A stretch of DNA of 64,000 nucleotides, from contig NZ_JBQKUP010000034.1 in assembly GCF_052156535.1 (NCBI RefSeq), positions 186,001-250,000 on the forward strand, read 5' to 3'. Shown in pieces: positions 55,231-64,000 of the stretch (positions are counted from its first letter, which is position 1; the number at the start of each line of letters is the position of its first letter). Both the position numbers and the translations under genes were made by a program. The notes below the pieces were generated by a model. That model was not told where the DNA came from, searched no databases, and saw nothing but the letters and a program-made list of their open reading frames with translations. The stretch comes from Nitrospira_E sp052156535. Its GTDB lineage: Bacteria; Nitrospirota; Nitrospiria; Nitrospirales; UBA8639.

Positions 55231-56424
55231 TCAGGGTGAGTCGAAGGTCCAAATGACCGAGAAAATCAATAAGTTCTGGGAAGGCGTCAGAGTGTTTTGC
55301 CCACCCTTGAAGAACCCGCCACCGGAACCCGTAGAGTTGTCATGGCGGTATTCGATCCGAAATATGGAATTGGTCCATTCATAGGGAAGCCGGTATTCCG
55401 AAGTGGCGGTGACCGCCCAGATGAATTGGGCAAAGCCGGTTATGAGACCATTCGGGTCCGAATAAAGCTCCGGTCGAAGCGCGACAAACCATGGTTTGGT
55501 GATGTGCCAGCGCGTATGGAGCGTCGCGCCCATATAGAGTAATCGGGGATTGCCAGGAACCGAGGCATTCTTTTGGGTTCCCAACTGATACTGGCCCGCA
55601 ATTGTGACCTGCTTCCCTTTCCATTCAACGATGGTGTCTGAAAAAAATCGCCAGAATTCCAGTGAGGTGTTCGATTGATCAGGCCCATAATAGATGGTTT
55701 CTTTAATCGTCCAGGAGCGACCGGGTGTGTATGTCGCCTGGGCTCCATAACTCGGAAGGTCGTTGGCGTTTTGTAGATGGAAATATTCATTGATGACAAA
55801 GACTGCACCGGTCCATCGGTCGTTGATTGAATAGACCGCATTCGCCCCGAACATGAGGTACGGTGAGTAGTCGGCCATCCAGGAGCGCGTATAGTTAAAA
55901 TTATCCTTGGCGTACAATGATTCATAGCCAATGAGGCTGTTAAAGAGTCCTGCCTGAATCGTCAAGCCGTTGCCGACCGGAGCCAGGTAGGAGAAATTCG
56001 CGCGACCGAAGTGATGCCAGACATCGGACCCGGGAACATGAGGAAGGTTGGTCCCGAACCCGAAATCTTTGGAATCCTGTCCGCCCTGCCCCAATAGCTC
56101 TGCACCCCATCGGGACTGCTCGGACGCACTCTTCTTAATATAGGCACCGCCCATGTTCAGTTCGAGCTCGTTGACTTTGGGCGTGGTGGCGCGATTGCGA
56201 AAAAGGTGATTGCCGGGAGAGTTAAAGTCATGTGAATATCCAAGATCCACAAACCCGCCGTAGTGCCATTGTGGGGACTGGGCTTTCGGTAGCTGGGCCG
56301 CAACATCCTGCGACAGTACCTTTGTCCGGGGCAGACGCTCAGGTTCCTCTGCAAGGGCCTGAGTCATCCTGATCAAGCATGTCACCAATGTGATCATGCC
56401 CATCCACCAGGTAATCGATATCAT
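55231..56424 (-). CDS. outer-membrane beta-barrel porin (BBP2/OmpL-like)
   Basis: 397 residues. The signal peptide ends near ALA-EE. The remainder is alternating, amphipathic beta strands rich in Tyr/Trp/Gly (WHYGGFVDLGYSHDFN, LTIQAGLFNSLIGYE, MFGANAVYSINDRWTGAVFVIN), ending in a WTFDSP C-terminal signature for outer-membrane insertion. FVDLGYSHDFN at the start of the barrel is the BBP2 mark. It likely forms a substrate channel. A GGAGA 11 bases before the ATG is weak but adequate. Stands alone. Confidence 0.85.
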   Translation of the reverse strand: MISITWWMGMITLVTCLIRMTQALAEEPERLPRTKVLSQDVAAQLPKAQSPQWHYGGFVDLGYSHDFNSPGNHLFRNRATTPKVNELELNMGGAYIKKSASEQSRWGAELLGQGGQDSKDFGFGTNLPHVPGSDVWHHFGRANFSYLAPVGNGLTIQAGLFNSLIGYESLYAKDNFNYTRSWMADYSPYLMFGANAVYSINDRWTGAVFVINEYFHLQNANDLPSYGAQATYTPGRSWTIKETIYYGPDQSNTSLEFWRFFSDTIVEWKGKQVTIAGQYQLGTQKNASVPGNPRLLYMGATLHTRWHITKPWFVALRPELYSDPNGLITGFAQFIWAVTATSEYRLPYEWTNSIFRIEYRHDNSTGSGGGFFKGGQNTLTPSQNLLIFSVIWTFDSP

Positions 56425-56717
56425 GGTCTAATCGTTCTCCGTCTCCAGTTGTTTTCGATCGGACTAGTTCTATTTGATGCTCCCCCATCTCTCGGATGAA
56501 CGGATGGAGAGGAACTCGCATCGGCTGGTTTGTTCTGTCATGTAAAGATATGTGTCTGACGATTGGGGTGCCCTTTACCTATAGCAGCAGGACCGTTTCA
56601 GGATAAAGGCTCATGTGACTGGTGTCATCCAGAACTCGTTGGTACTGTATTTTTGTGAGGAAAAAGGTCCTGGTTTGGAATCTGCCAACTATGGACAACG
56701 TCCAGGTAGGTACTGTA
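56425..56717. other. intergenic region
   Basis: About 290 bp between the porin and the hairpin repeat. No gene seen. Confidence 0.4.
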
Positions 56718-56874
56718 GGGGGCTGTTGAAAAAATCCGCCAGCGGCGTTCTCGCCATTTTTCCGTGCTCACGTACTGGAAGTACGCTCTGCGCGCAAAAA
56801 TGACTGCGGCCTTTCCTTCGAGGGGCCTCAGGACAGGACTGGACGGACCCTTCGGGAAGACTCAGGGCATGCTT
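56718..56874 (+). repeat. hairpin-forming interspersed repeat (MITE/REP-like)
   Basis: Begins with GGCTGTTGAAAAA and contains CGTACT-GGA-AGTACG at its centre, with arms CATTTTTCCGTG and CGCGCAAAAATG, giving a long imperfect hairpin of about 50 bases (56755-56803). A Gly/Arg-rich end follows, whose minus-strand reading RFKKACPESSRRVRPVLS recurs widely in proteins fused to such elements. The layout looks like a non-autonomous repeat. No transposase is present. Confidence 0.6.
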
Positions 56875-57157
56875 TTTTGAACCGCCCCGAGGCCTCTAAT
56901 ATGCAAAGTGCCTGTGGGTCAATATGCCCTTGGAAATTGTTTTTATTCAACACTCCCTGTAGGCATTCTTCAACGAAATAAATGAAATCGGTGAGGTCGA
57001 CTTTGTCACCGCATTTCATCGCCAGGATATAATGTTCGCGGACCTGGTTTGTCTGGGGCATGAACTGGATTTGAGGCAAGAAATCGACTCCTCTCAATGC
57101 GAGAAAAAGAGCTACGGGCTTCTCGTTTCGGGCTGAGAAGTCAAACACGGAAGTCAT
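56828..57157 (-). CDS. hypothetical protein with repeat-derived C-terminus
   Basis: 109 residues. I do not recognise the N-terminal part (SVFDFSARNEKPVALFLALRGVDFLPQIQFMPQTN), which looks genuine. The last 18 or so residues (RFKKACPESSRRVRPVLS) come from the adjacent hairpin repeat, so the original C-terminus was replaced by insertion. Real length may have been different. Not assigned to any operon. Confidence 0.5.
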   Translation of the reverse strand: MTSVFDFSARNEKPVALFLALRGVDFLPQIQFMPQTNQVREHYILAMKCGDKVDLTDFIYFVEECLQGVLNKNNFQGHIDPQALCILEASGRFKKACPESSRRVRPVLS

Positions 57158-57305
57158 ATATCCTTAAGATCTGAACCTCATGGCCGAAAATATGAGTAGG
57201 CCTTGGCCGTTCGGGCTGCGAATATGATGCTGCAAACCTCGTCAATCATAAACAAGCCTGTGGTATTTTCTTATCAACCTCGCTCCCCTTTGAGGATCAA
57301 ATCTT

Positions 57306-58280
57306 ATGGCTACTGAAAAATTTCGATTGGTGACCCGCAGTGATTTTGACGGACTGGTCTGTGCAGTTCTGTTGAAAAAAGTGGGGATTATTGATGGGAT
57401 CAAGTTTGTGCATCCGAAAGACATGCAGGACGGCAAAGTGGCGATCTCCGCCAAGGAAATCACCACCAATCTGCCGTATGTTGAGGGCGTCCACCTCGCG
57501 TTTGACCATCATCTGAGTGAAACCATTCGTAATAAGGGTAAGAGAAGCAATCATATTATCGATCCCAAGGCGCCTTCTGCTGCCCGGGTGGTCTATGAGT
57601 ATTACGGTGGGGACAAGACATTTCCGGCCGCATGGAATGAGATGATGGATGCGGTCGATAAAGGCGATTCGGCCAAATACGATATCAACGAAATCCTCAA
57701 CCCGAGCGGCTGGGCCTTGATGAATTTCATTATGGATGCGCGTACCGGACTTGGACGCTTTAAGGAATTTCGTATCTCCAATTACCAGTTGATGATGGAA
57801 CTCATCGAAAAATGTATCAGCCTCAGTATCGATGAAATCATTGCCCTGCCGGACGTGCAAGAGCGGGTGCAGCTCTTCCATAAACATGCCGAGTTGGCGA
57901 AGGAACAGATCCAACGATGCTCGACTGTCCATGATAATCTGGTCGTGCTGGATTTGCGGGATGAGGAGACTATCTATGCCGTCAACCGGTTTATGATTTA
58001 TGCCCTGTATCCGGACTGCAATCTGTCAATCCATGTGATGTGGGGATTGAAACAACAAAACACCGTGTTCGCAATTGGAGCGTCAATCGTCAACCGGAGT
58101 TCAACGGTCAATATTGGAGAACTTTGCCTGGCGTATGGCGGCGGGGGGCACCGGAATGCGGGCACCTGTCAGGTCTCGAATGAAGTGGCCGGGAAAACAC
58201 TCAAAGAAATCATCGGGATGATACGCATGCGAAGCATGACCCAGGTAGATGCAGGAAAGCCAGCCTATGCGACGGTTTAA
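57306..58280 (+). CDS. DHH-family phosphoesterase
   Basis: 324 residues. Motif I is VTRSDFDGLVCA (D-x-D of DHH subfamily), motif III is LAFDHHLSE, and the C-terminal DHHA1 domain ends in GGGGHRNAGT (about residue 282). Between them are the conserved MMDAVDKGD and a long helical linker. These enzymes hydrolyse phosphodiesters such as oligonucleotides, cyclic dinucleotides or polyphosphate. No membrane segment is seen, so it acts in the cytoplasm. GAGG about 11 bases before the ATG is a weak site. Confidence 0.85.
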   Translation: MATEKFRLVTRSDFDGLVCAVLLKKVGIIDGIKFVHPKDMQDGKVAISAKEITTNLPYVEGVHLAFDHHLSETIRNKGKRSNHIIDPKAPSAARVVYEYYGGDKTFPAAWNEMMDAVDKGDSAKYDINEILNPSGWALMNFIMDARTGLGRFKEFRISNYQLMMELIEKCISLSIDEIIALPDVQERVQLFHKHAELAKEQIQRCSTVHDNLVVLDLRDEETIYAVNRFMIYALYPDCNLSIHVMWGLKQQNTVFAIGASIVNRSSTVNIGELCLAYGGGGHRNAGTCQVSNEVAGKTLKEIIGMIRMRSMTQVDAGKPAYATV

Positions 58281-58434
58281 CAGGCAATAGATCCAGAATG
58301 TCATGGTGTAACCGGTACCGAAATTGAGCAGACTATTTCTCGACCAGATTTGGACAAACCCCCATCTTTAAAAAGATGCGGATGGTTTCCCATTTGCGGT
58401 GCCATGGTAGATTGATGGTCCATGGAGGCTGCCA

Positions 58435-58887
58435 TTAATCCTGTTTCATCGTTAACGCCACGAAATCCCCTTCGAATTTCCCGACCTGTTCGCCGGTGCA
58501 GCTCAGTGTGGCCGCGACGCTGATTCTCGCCAGATTCTTCCGTGCAAATGTTCGTAGAAACTTTTCCCAGGCCAGTGAGTCTTGAATGGTGGAAGAGGCC
58601 TCAAACGTACTCGCAATAGGACGCTCATAGGTCATCGTATTGCGCTGGATCACCAGACGACACTTCACGTGTTCCTGATGTAGCCGAACATACAGAATGG
58701 CCCAGGCTGCCAGGATGGCCACAGCCGAGGCGCTCCCACCAAACACGGTTTCCCGATGATTGATATTGGGAGCAAGAGGAGCGCGTAAGGTGACGCCATT
58801 CCAGCCGACCTCAATGACTTCAACGCCCATGGCGCGTGAGAGCGGAATATGCTCGTGTAGATACTGCTCTAAGTCATATCGTTTCAT
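58435..58887 (-). CDS. YiiD-type acyl-CoA thioesterase (hotdog fold)
   Basis: 150 residues. NHRETVFGGSASAVAILAAWAILYVRL is the conserved helix of the YiiD C-terminal (thioesterase) hotdog domain, with RLVIQRNTMTYERPIASTFEASS and ISVAATLSCTGEQVGKFEGDFVAL after it. It should hydrolyse an acyl-CoA or acyl-ACP; substrate unknown. The ATG is preceded by GGAGGAG. Single gene on the minus strand. Confidence 0.8.
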   Translation of the reverse strand: MKRYDLEQYLHEHIPLSRAMGVEVIEVGWNGVTLRAPLAPNINHRETVFGGSASAVAILAAWAILYVRLHQEHVKCRLVIQRNTMTYERPIASTFEASSTIQDSLAWEKFLRTFARKNLARISVAATLSCTGEQVGKFEGDFVALTMKQD

Positions 58888-58974
58888 GGGAGAGCTCCTC
58901 CCTATTGAGCGCCAGGAAACAAGATTGAAACATAAGAAAAATCCCCGGAAAATTGGCGAATCGAGAGACCGGGT

Positions 58975-59085
58975 TTACCCGTCCTGGTCTTGGCGCCATA
59001 ACTTTTCCCGAAGAATGTATTCTGTTCGCTTCTCCAGAAGCTTCTTAAAGAGTTCTTTCTCCTGCGCCTGTTCTTCCAATGCCAT
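58975..59085 (-). CDS. possible 36-residue small protein
   Basis: A short frame, rich in Glu/Lys (EEQAQEKELFKKLLEKRTEYIL), follows ATG 59085 and ends in TAA at 58975. The ribosome site (GGAAAC) is weak. It looks helical and coding-like, but there is no family match. Confidence 0.35.
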   Translation of the reverse strand: MALEEQAQEKELFKKLLEKRTEYILREKLWRQDQDG

Positions 59086-59098
59086 AGTTTCCGTGGTT

Positions 59099-59271
59099 TT
59101 ATTGTAATCGTTTCAATGCCAGAGCTCGAGCACGACCACGGAGAATGTCCTCCAGAGGTTTTTGTAGCCGTGGGTCGACGCCAAAATAACAGGAAAGGCC
59201 CTGGTAGCCTAAATATTCGGAAATGGCTTCCCGTCGAAATTTCTTCCTAATCTCGCTGTTGGCACTCTTTC
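59099..59271 (-). CDS. small unassigned frame without a standard start
   Basis: A 56-codon open stretch between the TVP38 gene and the 36-codon frame, in the same direction. It reads KKFRREAISEYLGYQG, SCYFGVDPRLQKPLEDIL and ends at TAA. No ATG/GTG/TTG lies in frame; a rare ATT start or loss of the original start are options. Not recognised. Confidence 0.3.
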
Positions 59272-59276
59272 ACAAT

Positions 59277-60143
59277 TTACTTCATTGGGCCGTTGCATGA
59301 GGCGCAACGTGGTGCCCCTTCAGCAAAGTCCTTAGTTGGCGGTTGAAGCGGAGTTGATCCGGGAGTCGGAATCGGGGCCTCTCCTCGCAAGAGTTTGACG
59401 AAGCGTGAGTCGGGGAATCGGAGAACAAGTTTGGGGATGAGAAGGAGCAGCACGACCATAGCAAGCCCCAGAACCACCGTGAGCCATGTTCCTCCTGTGA
59501 CAGAACTTCCGGCGTAGGTAAGTGCGAGAGTTGGAGGAATCATGCCCAGAAAAGTGACCAGTGCAAACATACGAAGAGACATGTTGGTGAGTCCAGCTCC
59601 ATAACTGATCAAGTCGAAGGAAAAGATCGGCAGTAAACGGGACAAAAACACAAAAACCGCCAGGTGGTGGTCTGAACATTTCTCGCAGAAGGCGATGTTC
59701 ATACGAAGGAGTCTGCTCAGTACTTCCCGTCCCACGGCCCGCCCAATGAGAAAGCTGATAATGGCTCCCAATTCCGCTCCCAGCACCGCATAGGCGGCAC
59801 CAAGAAACGGCCCAAACGCGGCCCCCGCAGCAATGTCCAGCGGCAGGCTCGGAATGGGGCTGATAATCACGGCGAGAGCCATCAATCCCATAAACAGAAA
59901 AGGGGCGGATGGCCCGGCCTGGGAAAGCCATTGGGTGAGCCGGTCAGGATTGAATACCTCACCGACGTCGACGTGCTGCGTGGCCAAATACACCGCTATC
60001 GGCAAGACAAGCAACGCTGCCGCTTTAACCCAGAATAATAAAGTTGTCAGGCGCCTATGGGAAAAACGGGAAATCGGGGATGGATTGAGCAAGGTCAGGA
60101 CGCCTTCCTGAATATGAGCCTTTTTAAAAACGCCTGCTCTCAA
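59277..60143 (-). CDS. TVP38/TMEM64 (SNARE-associated/DedA-like) membrane protein
   Basis: 288 residues. About six membrane helices surround the family core: SPIPSLPLDIAAGAAFGPFLGAAYAVLGAELGAIISFLIGRAVGRE (about residues 95-140), LPIFSFDLISYGAGLTNM and FALVTFLGMIPPTLALTYAGSS. A cytoplasmic tail ends with CASC, a possible metal pair. Members are lipid scramblase-like or transport proteins of the inner membrane. The start may be further in, as the first 30 residues look poorly conserved. Substrate not known. Confidence 0.8.
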   Translation of the reverse strand: MRAGVFKKAHIQEGVLTLLNPSPISRFSHRRLTTLLFWVKAAALLVLPIAVYLATQHVDVGEVFNPDRLTQWLSQAGPSAPFLFMGLMALAVIISPIPSLPLDIAAGAAFGPFLGAAYAVLGAELGAIISFLIGRAVGREVLSRLLRMNIAFCEKCSDHHLAVFVFLSRLLPIFSFDLISYGAGLTNMSLRMFALVTFLGMIPPTLALTYAGSSVTGGTWLTVVLGLAMVVLLLLIPKLVLRFPDSRFVKLLRGEAPIPTPGSTPLQPPTKDFAEGAPRCASCNGPMK

Positions 60144-60380
60144 GTTCCTAAATTTTCGGTCCCATCAGAATTGCACTGCGGATATTCTCATGTTGTTAGA
60201 TGAAGTTCCATCAAAAAAGGATCATTTATCCACCTATGAGAGATTATTACACTTCCCGGGCTTGTTAAGATGAGATCAACCGGGTCTTTTCAAAATTCCA
60301 AAATAAGGCAATCCACACGATCATATGGATTGGACCGGTTTATACGAAAAACTGAACCAATCTTAAAGGAGGTAATACCC

Positions 60381-60905
60381 ATGGCTCCAACAAAGCTTTC
60401 GTCGGGCCGGCTCCCTGAATTTACACTTCCGCTGGTCAACGGGGGAGAGGTCACATTGGGCCATCCCAAAAAGAAGGGGAACTGGCAGGTCGTGTTTATC
60501 TATCGGGGGTTGCATTGCCCGATATGTAAAACCTACCTGAAGAAACTGGAAAATTTTAAAGAAAAGTTTCCCGCTGTGGGAGCAGAAATGGTGGCCGTCT
60601 CAGGCGATCCGGAACACAAAGCCAAGAAGATGGTTGAAGGAACCGGCGCAACGTTTCCGGTGGCCTACGGGCTGTCGATCGAACAAATGAAGGAACTCGG
60701 TCTGTATATTTCCCTTCCGCGCTCTCCGAAGGAAACCGACCAACCGTTCCCCGAACCCGGCATGTTTGCGGTGAATCCGGAAGGTCAGGTCCAATTGATC
60801 GATATGTCCAATACGCCCTTCAACAGGTCGGACCCCGAGGAATTAATTGATACCTTGAAATGGATTCAGGAGAATGACTATCCGATTCGGGGAACCTATG
60901 AATAG
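60381..60905 (+). CDS. peroxiredoxin-like (AhpC/TSA) protein
   Basis: 174 residues. The thioredoxin fold has GLHCPICKTYLKKL with CPIC (about residue 47), the redox pair of a peroxiredoxin/redoxin-like enzyme, and PVAYGLS and GMFAVNPEGQVQLID as later strands. Likely a thiol reductant or peroxide-removing enzyme. AAAGGAGG (60365-60372) eight bases before ATG 60381 fixes the start; a longer open frame starts at 60270. It is the intact copy of the relic at 54440-54650. Expressed as a single gene. Confidence 0.85.
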   Translation: MAPTKLSSGRLPEFTLPLVNGGEVTLGHPKKKGNWQVVFIYRGLHCPICKTYLKKLENFKEKFPAVGAEMVAVSGDPEHKAKKMVEGTGATFPVAYGLSIEQMKELGLYISLPRSPKETDQPFPEPGMFAVNPEGQVQLIDMSNTPFNRSDPEELIDTLKWIQENDYPIRGTYE

Positions 60906-61060
60906 AGAATCCTAATATTTGATGTTTGCCATTGGAGCTTTGGTCTTCCATGCAACGGGTAGAGGTCAAGAATCCGTTGACCAAAACGGTAAAACAACTC
61001 AATCTCCCAATTCATTTTTTCCAGTCGTAGTAAGATAGGAATAAACAACACCTTGAATTT

Positions 61061-64000
61061 CTATTGGCTATTAGAGGGGCATTTATATTTTATCTCTCCT
61101 TCAATTTGCCCATTATTCAGAGTGTAGATACCGGAAAGTTCCAACCCCCTTGGGAATCTTGTCCCACTGAAAGAAGTCCCATAAATATTTTTTTCTCCAA
61201 AGCATGTCCAAAAAATTTTTAGATTATTACCCGACAAAAATTGTTGTAGAAAGGTTTTCTGAACATTCAAGGCAGAGGGACCCCCCTTTCCCACTGAAGG
61301 ATCAAAACAAACGACTTGTCCCTCCTTGGATAGCCATTCACCCATATTTTTAGAATATTGTAGATTCAGGTATAAGTAGAAAATTTCGCATGGAGCAAGA
61401 AACGAAGGTTGGCTTTCATAATCCGCACCGGACTGCCATCGGTACCCTTCTGAGGTTGGGAGAACATGCCCTATTACCTTGGATCTGTTCCCTGGATCAT
61501 TCACTTCATCCCAGTCTCCGCCATCGTAGTATGGTTTTTTAAAAAATTGATAAGCTGGTGACCAAAAAAATTCCCGACTAAATACTTGGTACCGATCATT
61601 CCTTTCATGGAGCCAGTCCCCAGAAAATTGTTGATCTTGGAGGAAATGAATTATACTGTCATATTCATCTTCTTTTACGAGGTAACTTCTAATGTGATAC
61701 CAAAGGTGCTTTCGAGGAAAATGAAGGTCATCTTTTCCAATGGGAACTGACTCTTCCCAGGAAAGGTGCCTCTTAAGAACTAACCAATCCGAATTTACGG
61801 TGGCATTGTCATATATTACGGAGACAGGATCTGGTAGATTCTGGTGGCTGAAAAGCCAATTTTCATGTGTGTCATCCATATCAATATTGTTCCCAGAATT
61901 ACCAAATTTCATTGAATCTTGTGAAACCTTTCTTTGATGATGCACAACTGTAGGATCAATATTTCTAACAAAGGGTTGCCAAGGCCCTTGATACCAAACA
62001 TAATGCTTATCTTCACTCCACCGTGTGTACTCATCCACCATTTGAAAATTATCAGAAACTCGGGCAAGGACTTCATACAATGCAATCCACTGGTACTTCT
62101 TCCCGATCCTTTCTCTTTTATTTGTATGTCGGTCGCCACTAGTAGCGTGTCTGTCAAATTTTCCATGTTTCTCAACATCATAGCCATATTTTTCAAATAT
62201 GAGCTTACAGGCATAATTGCTTAAATCATTTGGATTGAAATTCTCCCAGTCATATAAGGCACTTTGAAAGGTGTATCGACCAAAATCTCCATACATACAA
62301 ACCCCCCGCCCATACTCCGTTACCATTGAGCTTAAAATTGAGTTTTGGCCCCAATAATAGTCCTTGAAATCCGGATTTTTATAATCGAATTCATAAGCAT
62401 CTATTTCATCGTTACTTGGGAAGGCCGAAGGAAAGGAGCTTCTGTATGGTGGACGTATAATTTCAATATTTTCTAGGGTAATACATTTTCTGTGGATGGC
62501 ATATTCCACAATGTTTCTTGCGTAATCTCTGACTAAAATATTGGGATAGACTTCATCAGCTTTAAAAAGTTTCTCAATTATATAATGTGAGAGATCCTCC
62601 AACCCTTCAATCTTTTGAGAGCGCAGGACCCCGCCATAAGCTGCAGCGAAGATTCGTTCATAGACGTATGGGTCGTCGACTTTCTCGAACTCCACCAAGA
62701 GTGTTTTTATTGTTTCAAAGCTATTTTCTAGTAATACGACTAACGCTTTTGTTGCCGAATCTCTGAATGAAATATTAGTGCTAGTGAAAAGCCAAGTCAG
62801 AGCCTTGGCTGCTAATAGACGGGATTCACTGGATAAGTAAAACTTGTCTTCTTCCGACTTGGCCCAATCAATGAGCCTAGGCATTGAAGACCCCTGGTAA
62901 TCTTGATCATGGAGATTTATCGTCCAGCTTGCATCTCTTACAGCCATGGTGAACTGCATTAAATAACGGTGCAGGCTATCAGCATTGTAGAAATGTTCGG
63001 GGTCGGTAGCTACCGAATAGACCATCTGAAAAAATAAATCGAAGGAATTTTTGTAGCGAAAAACATATTTATTAACGTACTCAATACTGGTTTCTTTGAT
63101 AGTTTCGGGTTTCCGCCAAATCAAACTGTTGATAAAGGAATCAATTATTCCTGTATCATCTTTTTTCCCATCATCAACTAATTCGTATAATTCTTTTCCG
63201 GTCCTCTCAGGAATTTGTATGGCTAACGACTCTAATAGCCCTTGTGTGAAACCTGAATCTTCAATGTAGCGGAATAGCCTACCTTTTTCTCTGAAAATTT
63301 CATCTAATGGGGTGTTCGGAAGGGTCCTATCGAGCAAATATGCCACTGTAAGATGATCTTCAAATCGTTCATAAGCTAAATAAATACCTTCCTCAAATTC
63401 TCCATTTTCTTTCAGGAATAAATTCTTGGCAAAAACCCCTTCAGATATAAGGGCATCTAGGAACCGCCGTGCATTACTAAATTGAGATATAATTTGATCA
63501 GCTAATTCGAACGCCTTCTCATAGGGAACAGTGCTAAGTTTATTATCTAATTTGAATTCAATAAGCCTATCAATTACTTTCCTGATAATTTTTTGGCCAG
63601 AGGGGTAATCAAAAAAACTTGGGGTTGAAAGCTTCTCATCAATACTCTGGATGAAAAAATCAACGATACTGCTGATGCCCCCATATCCTTTGGGGACATT
63701 TGTCAATCCCGAGCGATGTAACCCTTCACAAAAAAGCTTGAGAAATAATGGATTTTTGAATTCAGGGTTAAGCAAAGGCACGCTTGGTTGCTCAATGCCA
63801 TACTGTGAAAAGAAAAATCGCGCGGATTGATATTCGATACCATCAAAACCAAAATGAGAAATTTTGGTTATCCCAGTGTTTTCAATGAAATTGTCAGGCA
63901 CTAGGAGTTTTTCATAAGAGGACCGAACGCTGAGTACCAACCCAATCCAGGGGTATTTAGAGAACTCTTTAACGAAGCCCCTAATATGTTCTGGCCAAAA
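61061..64000 (-). CDS. large STAND/NACHT-like NTPase (N-terminus outside window)
   Basis: The 3' 979 codons of a large protein are visible; the frame is open to the window end. The first 100 residues (WPEHIRGFVKEFSKYPWIGLVLSVRSSYEKLLVPD) hold a Walker-B/sensor-like strand with the SVRS arginine typical of STAND NTPases, then NPLFLKLFCEGL and HLTVAYLLD, both recurring in the STAND winged-helix region. The next 800 residues are helical with a repeat-like layout (likely a sensor), including DFGRYTFQSALYDW and KKYQWIALYEVLARVSDN. This layout matches Avs-type anti-phage STAND proteins. The N-terminal effector (nuclease, protease or other) would lie beyond base 64000. Codon use is AT-rich compared with neighbours, fitting transfer. 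Confidence 0.65.
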   Translation of the reverse strand, partial: FWPEHIRGFVKEFSKYPWIGLVLSVRSSYEKLLVPDNFIENTGITKISHFGFDGIEYQSARFFFSQYGIEQPSVPLLNPEFKNPLFLKLFCEGLHRSGLTNVPKGYGGISSIVDFFIQSIDEKLSTPSFFDYPSGQKIIRKVIDRLIEFKLDNKLSTVPYEKAFELADQIISQFSNARRFLDALISEGVFAKNLFLKENGEFEEGIYLAYERFEDHLTVAYLLDRTLPNTPLDEIFREKGRLFRYIEDSGFTQGLLESLAIQIPERTGKELYELVDDGKKDDTGIIDSFINSLIWRKPETIKETSIEYVNKYVFRYKNSFDLFFQMVYSVATDPEHFYNADSLHRYLMQFTMAVRDASWTINLHDQDYQGSSMPRLIDWAKSEEDKFYLSSESRLLAAKALTWLFTSTNISFRDSATKALVVLLENSFETIKTLLVEFEKVDDPYVYERIFAAAYGGVLRSQKIEGLEDLSHYIIEKLFKADEVYPNILVRDYARNIVEYAIHRKCITLENIEIIRPPYRSSFPSAFPSNDEIDAYEFDYKNPDFKDYYWGQNSILSSMVTEYGRGVCMYGDFGRYTFQSALYDWENFNPNDLSNYACKLIFEKYGYDVEKHGKFDRHATSGDRHTNKRERIGKKYQWIALYEVLARVSDNFQMVDEYTRWSEDKHYVWYQGPWQPFVRNIDPTVVHHQRKVSQDSMKFGNSGNNIDMDDTHENWLFSHQNLPDPVSVIYDNATVNSDWLVLKRHLSWEESVPIGKDDLHFPRKHLWYHIRSYLVKEDEYDSIIHFLQDQQFSGDWLHERNDRYQVFSREFFWSPAYQFFKKPYYDGGDWDEVNDPGNRSKVIGHVLPTSEGYRWQSGADYESQPSFLAPCEIFYLYLNLQYSKNMGEWLSKEGQVVCFDPSVGKGGPSALNVQKTFLQQFLSGNNLKIFWTCFGEKNIYGTSFSGTRFPRGLELSGIYTLNNGQIEGEIKYKCPSNSQ

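Overview
The window looks like a chromosomal segment of a free-living Gram-negative bacterium of medium GC. It carries lipoproteins with lipoboxes, a beta-barrel outer-membrane protein, a GldG/DUF4340 pair and many Shine-Dalgarno-led operons. Gene content and a hairpin repeat at 56.7-56.9 kb fit Nitrospirota (Nitrospira-like). This is an inference from general resemblance, and no rRNA or marker phylogeny is available here.

Region 1 (1-3.5 kb): the 3' part of a GldG-type ABC auxiliary protein, its DUF4340 partner, a convergent membrane protein and an initiator tRNA (fMet, CAT). Region 2 (3.9-38.7 kb): a very large glycan locus. It holds about nine glycosyltransferases of the GT2 and GT4 types, a UDP-galactopyranose-mutase-like flavoprotein with an extra membrane domain, an SDR epimerase/reductase, a Gfo/Idh/MocA oxidoreductase, a Wzx-type flippase, an SGNH hydrolase and an alkaline-phosphatase-superfamily protein. 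Its core (11.9-24.4 kb) is unusual: three PaaK/CapK-like adenylate-forming enzymes (one frameshifted at a G8 tract), two paralogous FemAB/GNAT-type acyltransferases, an AsnB-type amidotransferase, two methyltransferases and a glutamate dehydrogenase. This suggests that acyl or aminoacyl groups and amides are built and attached to a polysaccharide. No exosortase, Wzy or Wza/Wzc is visible. The locus has grown by duplication and decay: paralogous GT2, GT4, acyltransferase and ligase genes stand beside at least three gene relics (11.6, 16.8 and 20.3 kb), two of which have their intact parents inside the window.

Region 3 (38.7-43.9 kb): an AT-rich gene-poor stretch with a possible tRNA relic, then a HAD phosphatase, a UbiA-type prenyltransferase resembling decaprenyl-phosphate phosphoribosyltransferase, and a GT-C (GT39-like) membrane glycosyltransferase. 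Together these are a plausible polyprenyl-phosphate-sugar supply and transfer set. Region 4 (44-60.9 kb): scattered single genes, often separated by long, decaying spacers. They include a DNase-I-fold lipoprotein, an Ig/PKD-like exported protein, an acyl-CoA desaturase, a TetR regulator with a clear palindromic operator, YHS and cytochrome P460 proteins, an SH3-anchor protein, small lipoproteins, a BBP2-type porin, a DHH phosphoesterase, a YiiD-type thioesterase, a TVP38-family membrane protein and a peroxiredoxin-like protein. A relic of a peroxiredoxin-like gene lies at 54.4-54.7 kb and a truncated ferredoxin-domain gene at 53.2 kb. Region 5 (61.1-64 kb, minus strand): the C-terminal 979 residues of a large STAND/NACHT-like NTPase cut by the window end, a candidate anti-phage (Avs-like) protein.
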